NCBI RefSeq assembly: GCF_001999905.1
Contig: NZ_CP019641.1
Coordinates: 62,001 to 126,000 of the forward strand
Length of the DNA stretch: 64,000 nucleotides
From: Planococcus lenghuensis
GTDB lineage: Bacteria > Bacillota > Bacilli > Bacillales_A > Planococcaceae
Direction of reading: 5' to 3'
Of the stretch, positions 1-6,811 are shown piece after piece. The notes under the pieces were generated by a model. That model saw nothing but the letters and a program-made list of their open reading frames with translations, had not been told where the DNA came from and made no database searches. The position numbers and the translations under genes are program-made. Each line of letters begins with the position of its first letter. Within the stretch, counting starts at the first letter, position 1.

Positions 1-12
1 AGGAGTGAAGAA

Positions 13-327
13 ATGCAGAAATCTTATACACGCTGGCATGGTCTCTTTGTATCAGAGCATCCATCACCTGCTACTGATGAACCGATTATCGACCCGCAGC
101 CGTTGCTCAGCGCCAGTGAACGCCGCGATATTCATGAAATGTTGGCGATTGCTTTTGAACGAAAATGTCCTGTTTTTATTCAGTCTTGGCAGGACCGGCA
201 TTTCCACTACCATCGCGGAACCATCCGCCAAATTGATGAAGAGCAAGAGATCTTGATTTATTTGGATCCGTTTGGGGAATGGCCACTTTCCTTGAATACG
301 ATTACATCGGTACATATGCTTGAGTAG
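13..327 (+). CDS. YolD-like protein
   Basis: A 104-residue protein with the features of the YolD-like family: a short acidic N-terminus, then a helical segment and a compact beta domain ending in a hydrophobic I-T-S-V strand. YolD-like proteins are often encoded next to Y-family polymerases (UvrX/YqjW) on Bacillus prophages and plasmids. The start is set by AGGAG at positions 1-5, eight bases before the ATG, so a partner gene may lie just outside the window. The function is known only by that association. The family call is by pattern recognition and fairly secure. Confidence 0.75.
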   Translation: MQKSYTRWHGLFVSEHPSPATDEPIIDPQPLLSASERRDIHEMLAIAFERKCPVFIQSWQDRHFHYHRGTIRQIDEEQEILIYLDPFGEWPLSLNTITSVHMLE

Positions 328-425
328 TTGCTAGCTGCAGGAAAACGATATCCATCCTACTGGAATTGCATGTAGCTCACGGAAATCAATTGTTGCTTTA
401 ATAGAAATTCATTGGAGGGGAAGAT

Positions 426-746
426 ATGGCGGAAGAAACAACGATGAAAAAAGTGGATATCGTCGAATTATTAGAAGAGGGAAATTCTGAAAAGAACAGC
501 GGCTACTTGTTTGGTCATTCTATGTTGCTGCGGATCATGCCTGCACACTGGCAGTGGTTTGAAGTAAGGGGGCGGAATCTTATGGATGATCTTTCTGCTG
601 CAGGATACATCCAGTTAAGACCAGACGATGATTACGTTATTTTAGAATTCCCTGCGCTGGATATCGAGCCAGGAGAACTTGATACGATGAAGATCGCCGA
701 TTATCTAAGCTTGATCTCATTAAAAGCGAGCAGGGATATCGTATAA
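426..746 (+). CDS. hypothetical protein, 106 aa
   Basis: I do not recognise this protein. It is acidic, soluble and 106 residues long, without a signal peptide or membrane segment. The start ATG is preceded by GGAGGGG at a good distance (413-419), and the frame is followed by a hairpin terminator at 887-927, which together support a real gene. It may be co-transcribed with the YolD-like gene 98 bases upstream. Accessory regulator or small DNA-metabolism protein are both possible; nothing in the sequence decides. Confidence 0.65.
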   Translation: MAEETTMKKVDIVELLEEGNSEKNSGYLFGHSMLLRIMPAHWQWFEVRGRNLMDDLSAAGYIQLRPDDDYVILEFPALDIEPGELDTMKIADYLSLISLKASRDIV

Positions 747-886
747 GTTGAGGGCAATAGGAATGGATGTCTTGTGTCATTTATTGTGTCGCGAAACCGG
801 TAACTAATGCATCAATAAAAGAAGCAGCATCTGTATCGGTGGAGCAAGGTTAAGGAATTCAGTATGGCGGAAATAGAATCGCAAGT

Positions 887-927
887 AAAAGGAGAATAGA
901 CGCCTAACACACGTTCTTTCTCCTTTT
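887..927 (+). terminator. hairpin terminator after 426-746
   Basis: Ten-base perfect stem AAAAGGAGAA (887-896) and TTCTCCTTTT (918-927) with a 21-base loop. The A-rich and T-rich arms let it work in either direction. Confidence 0.5.
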
Positions 928-1006
928 CAACTTACAGTTGCCTGTCGTTTTTGGGTTAATATCCCTGCGCGAATTCCCGATATAGATAACGAAGGGGGAT
1001 GAAAGA

Positions 1007-1213
1007 ATGGCGCTTGATTTATCGAAGGTGGATACCTCGGTTATAGATAGCATGGCGGTGACATTGGCAATTTTCATGTTTGGCACAGTCATCATATTGA
1101 CCGTATTAGCTGGTATCATGTCCCGGCTGAGATTTCCAAGAATCATCATGCAGCCGGTCATCACGTTTGCTGCGCTTGGCTGTTTGTATTACTGGGCTAA
1201 GTATTTCCTCTAG
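1007..1213 (+). CDS. small two-helix membrane protein
   Basis: A 68-residue protein with two strongly hydrophobic stretches, about residues 17-37 and 49-66, separated by a short basic loop (S-R-L-R-F-P-R). It is probably a hairpin membrane protein. GAAGGGGGATG gives a ribosome site nine bases before the ATG, and a terminator overlaps the stop codon. I cannot assign a family. Small hairpin membrane proteins on plasmids include conjugation accessory proteins, holins and toxins; no toxin family signature is visible here. Confidence 0.65.
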   Translation: MALDLSKVDTSVIDSMAVTLAIFMFGTVIILTVLAGIMSRLRFPRIIMQPVITFAALGCLYYWAKYFL

Positions 1214-1240
1214 TCACTCGGATGAGTGGCTTTTTGTTTT
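1212..1240 (+). terminator. intrinsic terminator of 1007-1213
   Basis: Eight-pair stem (1212-1219 with 1224-1231, one G:T pair) with loop GGAT, followed by a T-rich tract. The stem starts inside the TAG stop codon of the small membrane protein gene. Confidence 0.75.
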
Positions 1241-1297
1241 GTGTCATTTGTTAATTTGAGCTGGGCAGGTCTGTTTAAAGAAAAGTCAGCCCTATCC

Positions 1298-1342
1298 AAT
1301 ATACAACAATTGTTGTATATTAAATAAAACAACAATTGTTGT
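1298..1342 (+). promoter_or_regulatory. paired ACAACAATTGTTGT palindromes, probable operator
   Basis: Two copies of the perfect palindrome ACAACAATTGTTGT lie just before the HTH gene at 1359. The first is extended to a 24-bp perfect dyad (1298-1321). The second is 14 bp (1329-1342). Their centres are 26 bp apart, placing them on about the same face of the helix. A third, slightly imperfect copy (ACAACA AC TGTTGT, 1587-1600) is inside the coding region. The likely reading is an autorepressor site for the HTH protein that follows. Confidence 0.65.
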
Positions 1343-1358
1343 GGCAGGAGGTGGGACC

Positions 1359-1964
1359 TTGAGAAAGTACGAATTGGACGAGCTCTTTGAGGTGCTGAAA
1401 CGGCACAAAATCACCACCAATAAGGAAAGCGTTAGACACTGGCTGCGCGAAGGGAAAATCACCGGTTCTAAAGGAGCAGGTCCGAAACAGAATGGCTGGT
1501 TGGTCACAGAAGCCGATTTATTGTCATTCCTGAAAGAACGGCTGCCGGAACATGTAACGCCTGAATTACCAGGAGAGGATCAAAGCACAACAACTGTTGT
1601 GTTAACGGAAGAAGAGAAGGAAGCAATTCGGGAGGAAACTCGTCAGGAATTATTGGAACAACTCGCTGCCAAGCAAATTTGGGAAGGCCGGTTTCAGCTG
1701 AAAAAATCGTTCGTGAACGCTTGTCTGGACCACCGACGGATTGAAAACAGGGAGCTCCGGACATATATCCTGAACCGGATAATGCAGTATAAAGGGGGAT
1801 ATGCAACACCGGGCGTGCTGTATCTGCTCGACACCTTCAATTTTGATGGCGAACGTTTGTCCTTCGATTCCAATTTCGGGTCGCTGGATGAACAGATTGT
1901 CTTTTCCTTGATTGAACACCTGAGACAGGAATACGTAAATCCGGAAAAACGAAAACAAGAATAA
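1359..1964 (+). CDS. HTH (MerR/excisionase-like) regulator, plasmid-type
   Basis: The N-terminal 60 residues look like a winged helix-turn-helix: a helix (Y-E-L-D-E-L-F-E-V-L), then E-S-V-R-H-W-L-R-E-G-K-I followed by a wing and L-V-T-E-A-D-L-L-S-F-L. This arrangement is typical of MerR/excisionase-like DNA-binding domains. An acidic coiled stretch follows (about residues 80-110), then a C-terminal helical domain I do not recognise. I start at TTG 1359 because AGGAGGTG (1346-1353) is five bases upstream; the GTG at 1341 lies inside the operator and has no ribosome site. It probably represses itself through the palindromes at 1298-1342. A role in partition, copy control or conjugation control is inference. 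Confidence 0.75.
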   Translation: MRKYELDELFEVLKRHKITTNKESVRHWLREGKITGSKGAGPKQNGWLVTEADLLSFLKERLPEHVTPELPGEDQSTTTVVLTEEEKEAIREETRQELLEQLAAKQIWEGRFQLKKSFVNACLDHRRIENRELRTYILNRIMQYKGGYATPGVLYLLDTFNFDGERLSFDSNFGSLDEQIVFSLIEHLRQEYVNPEKRKQE

Positions 1965-1998
1965 AAGGAAGAAGACTAGGCATCTTCTTCCTTTTATT
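1960..1998 (+). terminator. bidirectional terminator between regulator and recombinase
   Basis: Sixteen-base stem (1960-1975 with 1983-1998), loop C-T-A-G-G-C-A, T-rich on the right arm and A-rich on the left. It sits between the convergent regulator (ends 1964) and recombinase (ends 2067) genes and can serve both. Confidence 0.8.
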
Positions 1999-2066
1999 AT
2001 TGATGAATTTCTTCTCTGTTCCATTTTGATTCCGTTTAATTCTACCTTTCAGTATGGTCGAAATCG

Positions 2067-3176
2067 CTATTCCTTTGAAGAATCCATCCGGCGCAGCACG
2101 GCCCGTTGTTCCTCTTGTGACAGATTCGTATAGAGGGAAGAGGTCTCAATCGAATTATGGCCCAGCTGATCGCGCAGGGCAACGAGTGACCCTCCTTCAT
2201 CGATAAAGCGTTTGGCGAAGGAGTGCCGCAGTTTATGAGGGCTCAGTCGCTTGCCTTTTAAATAGGCTTCTGTGTACTTGTTCACCATCTTTTCAATGCT
2301 CTCGACTGAAATGGGTTTTGCCGTCCCGCCATGCCGGGTTAAAAAAAGAAACAGATTCTTCTTATCGGGCTGGTAAACAGCTTCCCGAACTTCCAAGTAG
2401 TTCTGAATGTCCTGGAGGGCAGACTGAGTGATGCTGATGGTATCCAGCTTGTTTCCCTTCCGGAGCGCGGTTATATCAGCATGGACGAAATCAATATCCG
2501 TAATCAGGAGACCCGCGACTTCATTCACCCGGGCGCCGCTGCCGCTGAACAGGGATAGGATAGCGATATCCCGCAGCCGGTTCCGCTTAAACCAAGCAGA
2601 CTGCCGGGACGTAAGAGTTGTGACGTACTCATTTCGGACAAAGTGAAGAAAGCCGTCCATCTCCGCCGCTTCGAGCATGCTGGCATTGATCCGTTTCGCA
2701 CGGCGGGCCATCGATTCCTCTTTCTTCGGCGCCTGGATCTTGGCCATGACGTTCCGGTTGAAGTAGCATTCACCATCTTCCCGTTCACTTTCCCGGGTGA
2801 GGTAGTTGAACAAGGACTTTAGAGATTGGATAAAGCGGGTGGTGCTGTCGGAAGAGCGCTTGACGAAGACGTTCTGCTGCTTCTCGATCTTCTCTTCCAT
2901 CAACCGTTCAAAGAAGTACTCCATATCGCTTTTTCGCATATTCTCTAAAACGGTGTAGGGGATGTCTTTGTTCGTTTTAGCCTCGGTGAATCCTTCTTCC
3001 CGCAGCCAATCGAAAAAGCGCTTGTAGTCCCATAAATAACCGCTCAGCGTACGTGGGGACAGGGAAGACCGCTTCTTTGCCCGGATATAATCTGCCACAT
3101 AGAAGGGCATGTTCTGGACGGCTCGCTCGATGTGCTGTTCTGCTAAGATGGTTTTTTGTGTCGGAGCCGGCATCAT
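2067..3176 (-). CDS. XerS-like tyrosine recombinase
   Basis: A 369-residue site-specific recombinase of the lambda-integrase family, close in length and layout to XerS. Residues 20-140 form the SAM-like core-binding domain; residues 165-360 form the catalytic domain. Catalytic residues are visible: R216 in S-G-A-R-V-N-E-V, a lysine in R-K-G-N-K (240-243), H314-K-L-R317, H340 in L-G-H, and the nucleophile Y349 in S-S-L-Y-T. Two adjacent ATGs (3176, 3173) both fit the GGAGG at 3181-3185. A role in plasmid multimer resolution or cassette recombination is inferred. A broken C-terminal copy lies at 54283-54405, and a 31-bp sequence repeated in inverted orientation at 5146 lies directly upstream. 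Confidence 0.9.
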   Translation of the reverse strand: MMPAPTQKTILAEQHIERAVQNMPFYVADYIRAKKRSSLSPRTLSGYLWDYKRFFDWLREEGFTEAKTNKDIPYTVLENMRKSDMEYFFERLMEEKIEKQQNVFVKRSSDSTTRFIQSLKSLFNYLTRESEREDGECYFNRNVMAKIQAPKKEESMARRAKRINASMLEAAEMDGFLHFVRNEYVTTLTSRQSAWFKRNRLRDIAILSLFSGSGARVNEVAGLLITDIDFVHADITALRKGNKLDTISITQSALQDIQNYLEVREAVYQPDKKNLFLFLTRHGGTAKPISVESIEKMVNKYTEAYLKGKRLSPHKLRHSFAKRFIDEGGSLVALRDQLGHNSIETSSLYTNLSQEEQRAVLRRMDSSKE

Positions 3177-3205
3177 TCAGCCTCCTTGGTCAATTTTAGT
3201 CAAAC

Positions 3206-3236
3206 ATTACGCTAAATCCAATTTTAGCTTATAGTT
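3206..3236 (+). repeat. 31-bp dyad repeat, copy A (inverted copy at 5146)
   Basis: Begins ATTACGCTAAAT and contains a GCTAAA/TTTAGC dyad around a short centre, the shape of a tyrosine-recombinase core site. It matches the reverse complement of 5146-5176 at 26 of 31 positions. It lies between the recombinase ribosome site and the stop codon of the HEPN gene. Confidence 0.6.
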
Positions 3237-5010
3237 ACAGATATTTAAAAATAGGACCATGAAAAATTAAATCGGGATCATAAGAGATAAATTTACCTCT
3301 AGGAGAATTCTTTATGTTTTGCTGTAACGCTTCTGATAGAGCGAGGTGATTGTCTTCTATAGCAAGATAGAGATCCCCGAAATTTTGAAATTCATTTTTC
3401 TCCAACCTATGAATGAACTCATGGACAGTAGACATTATATAAAAATTTAAGTGATTTATTAGAAGGGCAGTATCTTTTTCGGATATGGCTGCATGCACAA
3501 GCTTATTCCGAGCTCTATAGAGTCTTTGAAGATGCCAACTAACAGTATCAAAGTGGTTCGAGATTAAGTCATGATATGTTTTACTATTAGAAAAATCATT
3601 GGAAAGCTCGATAAATCTTTGCTCCAAAAGAGTATAGTCATTTAAGCTGGATTGAAAGGCATTCCTTGAAGGTCCGTTTTCTGTTACCAGTTTAAGCAGT
3701 AATTCCACTGCGTCTTGATCTGATGTTTCTATGATTCTATCATTATATTTTGGTCTTACATCCGCACGAGAACAATCTTGCAAAAAGTTAACGAGAAGGC
3801 GATAAGCATAGTTGCTACACAATATGGCAGGAACAATTTTTTTGATGTGCTCTATTTTAGAGTTGTGATGACCACTCACTAGAAGCGATTCAAGTGAGCT
3901 CCAAAGATTGGTATACCGAGTCTCTAGAGAAGTAGCTTGAATCGATAAGTCGTACTGCCTAAAAAAATTGATAAGGCGTTGCTTGTCTTCCAACGAGAAA
4001 TAGCCTTTGTTTAGCACTGTCATTACTGTTCTAATATCTTGGTCAATAGATTCTTCTTGTAAGTCATGTTCATTCCTTAGTTCATAATTTGTCATCCTTT
4101 GATTAGGGAAACCTACTAAAACATATGCGAAATTTTCTAAAGGAATATCGAAGTATGATAGGACCGACTGCTTAATTGCAAGTTGATGCCTGGCTTCCTC
4201 TACAGCCATATGTATGTCTTCTGAGAAAGCCTTTGTTTCTTCTAGTAAATAGTAGGCGTCAGCTTGTACATGTCGCCTAGCATTGGAGAACTCTTCTATT
4301 ATTTTGTTTCCCAACACGATTTTTAGTTCAGAGGCTTCTAGGCTACCAGTGTGTTCTAACTCGCTGCTACTTAATTTGAAATAGCACTTGAAATTTTTTG
4401 GTTCTTTATTTAATTCAGCAATAAAGTTAGACCATTTCTCTTCAAAGGGAGGAAGACGATTAATCCCCAAAAAATGGATTTGCAACAATCTAGACAAGCT
4501 CCGAGGAGACCACCCGCTGCTTATCAATTCACTTGCTAATAACTCCGAGAGTTGTTCCACTTTTTTTAAGTCGCTTTGTTCAATTGCTACTTCTAAATCT
4601 TCAATAACATGGACTTTGTAGCTTGTTGATATGGAGCTTAAAGCATTATTTAATCGATGTTCTAAGTGTACAAGTTCACTTTTGTTATCTGATTTGTACT
4701 TCAGTTCTTTCAACAAAACAGTATGTAAATGTGGATAATGCTGTTTGAAACATATGTCTTTTTCTAGATACTTCCTACACTCAAGAATTAAATCATGGAG
4801 ATTGCTTGCTTTGACGACTCCTTGTTTTACCTCCACTAAGGTGTCTTTCGCCTCTTTGATCATCGTACGGGTATTTCGAAGCCTAAAGGTGTAAGTATTT
4901 ATAGTCTGGTGATGAAACATTTCACTCCATTTCTGTACAAAAAGGCATTTTCCTGGAGTTGAAATATTATAGACTTCCTCTAAAATAGAGTTGTTAAGTT
5001 TCGCTTTCAT
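3235..5010 (-). CDS. HEPN-type protein, candidate RNase/defence gene
   Basis: A large soluble, helical protein of 591 residues. Near residues 360-380 it has the E-x-R-Y/F-x-x-L-W-x-x-L-E-x-L pattern seen at the start of ApeA/Apea-like HEPN domains, and near residue 500 it has R-N-K-L-V-H, the R-x4-H motif that forms the HEPN RNase active site. HEPN proteins of this type act in abortive infection and toxin systems by cutting RNA. The N-terminal 350 residues are unassigned and could be a sensor. I start at ATG 5010, seven bases after AAGGAG; the ATG at 5016 is too close. The gene is flanked by inverted 31-bp repeats (3206, 5146) and sits beside a recombinase, which suggests a mobile or invertible cassette. 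Confidence 0.7.
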   Translation of the reverse strand: MKAKLNNSILEEVYNISTPGKCLFVQKWSEMFHHQTINTYTFRLRNTRTMIKEAKDTLVEVKQGVVKASNLHDLILECRKYLEKDICFKQHYPHLHTVLLKELKYKSDNKSELVHLEHRLNNALSSISTSYKVHVIEDLEVAIEQSDLKKVEQLSELLASELISSGWSPRSLSRLLQIHFLGINRLPPFEEKWSNFIAELNKEPKNFKCYFKLSSSELEHTGSLEASELKIVLGNKIIEEFSNARRHVQADAYYLLEETKAFSEDIHMAVEEARHQLAIKQSVLSYFDIPLENFAYVLVGFPNQRMTNYELRNEHDLQEESIDQDIRTVMTVLNKGYFSLEDKQRLINFFRQYDLSIQATSLETRYTNLWSSLESLLVSGHHNSKIEHIKKIVPAILCSNYAYRLLVNFLQDCSRADVRPKYNDRIIETSDQDAVELLLKLVTENGPSRNAFQSSLNDYTLLEQRFIELSNDFSNSKTYHDLISNHFDTVSWHLQRLYRARNKLVHAAISEKDTALLINHLNFYIMSTVHEFIHRLEKNEFQNFGDLYLAIEDNHLALSEALQQNIKNSPRGKFISYDPDLIFHGPIFKYL

Positions 5011-5071
5011 AATCATACTCCTTGATATTAGTCTTATATTCTGTTATCATACAAATATAATATAAGTGATC

Positions 5072-5154
5072 GAGAGAAGGAAAGTGGTGCTGAGCGAATG
5101 CCTGCCCATTTTCCTTCTTTCATTTTATTATACATATTTTTATAAAACTTTAAA
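5072..5154 (-). promoter_or_regulatory. promoter and leader hairpin of the HEPN gene
   Basis: On the minus strand a -10 TATAAT (5127-5132) and a -35-like TTTAAA (5149-5154) are 16 bases apart. Downstream, in the leader, a 16-base imperfect inverted repeat (5072-5087 with 5106-5121, 14 of 16 pairing) would form a stem-loop before the ribosome site. It lacks a T-run, so it is more likely a stability or control element than a terminator. The -35 overlaps repeat copy B. Confidence 0.5.
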
Positions 5155-5176
5155 CTAAATTAGAATTTAGCGTAAT
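5146..5176 (-). repeat. 31-bp dyad repeat, copy B (inverted copy of 3206)
   Basis: The minus strand reads ATTACGCTAAAT followed by the same GCTAAA/TTTAG dyad and T-T-A-A-A-G-T-T tail as copy A, 26 of 31 identical. Copies A and B point towards each other and enclose the HEPN gene and its promoter. Confidence 0.6.
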
Positions 5177-6224
5177 CTTATTTTTTTAGAAGTATAATGG
5201 TCTCGTCCTCTTTTCCCTCATTTTTCGTTAAAATTTACATTTTGCGAACAATAAGGAATGAACGAATTAACAAGAAATGGAGCTATTGCTCGTTGACACC
5301 TGAGGAATTACGCATTTCGCAGCGAATCGAGCCACAGTTGGAGCCGATTCCCTTCTATGTCGTGGAATAATAGCCGCAATTAAAAGCATCGCTATATTCA
5401 TTACTGTGTTAGTTTGCCCCATCTGCTTTTCAGCATGGGAAGCGGTAAAGCCACGGTTCCGCTTCAAAATGGCACAGGTTTCTATCTTTAGCAAATGGGA
5501 TGTATGCCACTAAAGATCGCCTTATCAAGGGGGTTGAACGCTGTTTCATTTCATTCACTTATTTTTTCGGCCGGTATCAATAAAACTATGGGTATATTCC
5601 TCAAAAGTTCTTGAGTTAATGAGAGTAACGGTTAAAAGGAGACCGATTGTTGTTTCCGAAAAGCAGTAATCCTTTAATTGATGCGGTATTCTCGCATTTT
5701 TCTTTGAAAGATGCGGAGCCAAGCTTGTATACTGTCGCTGTCCAGTTAGAAAGTGATTGGTAAAAAAAGAGTCGACAGTGTTTTTTTCGAGTATCATACC
5801 ATCCCGCCTTTATGTAATATTTCCCTTTGTTATCAGGCATTTAATCTTGCTTTTTAAGGGCCCTGCGTTGATATTCGATTTTGTCTTCTGGTTGCCTCGA
5901 AATTAAGGTATTTAGGAGTTTTCTGGTTGTCTCCAGATCATTTCTGCAGAAAAAAACCGGAAGTATTTTTTGCGATTATCCCCTTCTTAACGAAGACCCT
6001 AACAGTAAAATTCGGTTTTCAGAGATATTTCCGTTTATTATGTTGGCGCTTGTCATTTTATTCCTTCAGTAATTCTCCTCGGTTATCATGGAAAGAGTAA
6101 AAAGTAACTGACCTAATCATTTTATAATATTTTTACAGTTAAGTGGGTCTAAAAGATAAAATATGATAAAATTCAAAAAGGTTCTTTTTCACTAAATTAC
6201 TGATGAGTCCTAAGAGGTGAGAAA
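5177..6224. other. about 1 kb without a convincing gene
   Basis: Short frames exist on both strands here, but none has a ribosome site with a plausible product. The stretch is AT-rich and may contain decayed sequence. A weak palindrome with TTCGTTAAAAT and CATTTTGCGAA arms (5224-5248) resembles the GTTCGTAAAAGT-type sites at 14414, 47793 and 54088. Confidence 0.5.
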
Positions 6225-6575
6225 ATGGAAACAGCAGGAAAACAGATAAAGAAATTAAGGGAACAGCAAAACCAGTCGGTAAAAGACATGGCAGAGGCCC
6301 TTGGTGTGCCGCTTGATACCTTGGAAGCATGGGAACGAGGCAAAAAAGTGCTAGTGGCACCTGACCTGGCGAGAATCGCCGATTATTTCAATGTGTCAAC
6401 CGATTTTCTTCTGGACCGCCGGAAGGAGGACATGGAATTCCATCTGCAAAATCCTTATTCGCTGGCCGGGTATATATTTCACCTCGATCACCAGCGAGTG
6501 GAGAAAGAGGAAATGGCGGACATGGTCTCGTATATCCAAGCAAGGCGGCGGATTAAGCAATTTCTCGGCGAATAG
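6225..6575 (+). CDS. XRE-family HTH regulator (copy 1)
   Basis: A 116-residue Cro/C1-type repressor. Residues 5-60 form the HTH_3 domain: I-K-K-L-R-E-Q, a helix-turn-helix around A-E-A-L-G-V-P-L-D-T-L-E-A-W-E-R-G, then I-A-D-Y-F-N-V-S-T-D-F-L-L-D-R. The C-terminal 50 residues (S-L-A-G-Y-I-F ... D-M-V-S-Y-I-Q-A-R-R-R) are shared with the paralogue at 43794, so the pair forms a subfamily. AGAGGTGAG precedes the ATG. The paralogue lies next to a NarL-type regulator whose own paralogue is at 11431, so both halves of that pair occur twice in this window. Targets are unknown. Confidence 0.85.
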   Translation: METAGKQIKKLREQQNQSVKDMAEALGVPLDTLEAWERGKKVLVAPDLARIADYFNVSTDFLLDRRKEDMEFHLQNPYSLAGYIFHLDHQRVEKEEMADMVSYIQARRRIKQFLGE

Positions 6576-6635
6576 TAATGTTCGCGAAAAGGGCTTGCTA
6601 CGCACCGGCGACTAGTAGCGTAAATGGCCATAGCC

Positions 6636-6685
6636 AAAAGCACTCCCCGCCGCGGAGCCGGTACCCGCTGCCAGAAGTGCTTTTT
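6636..6685 (+). terminator. terminator after XRE copy 1
   Basis: AAAAGCACT (6636-6644) pairs with AGTGCTTTTT (6676-6685) around a GC-rich 31-base loop that can fold further. It lies between convergent genes 6225-6575 and 6812-8833 and can act in both directions. Confidence 0.6.
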
Positions 6686-6811
6686 CTTACGTGCCCAGAA
6701 CCGGAATGCCGCTCCCTCCTTTTCTTGATTGATTTCGTAACAAATGGAACTTCTTCTTCCTCTTTGCAGTAATCCTATTGGCTTTTGGCAGACCGGATGG
6801 TTCCATCAGGA

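Noticed and set aside
5555-5840. Two overlapping minus-strand frames of about 75-80 codons
   Set aside because: No ribosome site and no family resemblance; overlapping frames in an AT-rich gap are expected by chance.
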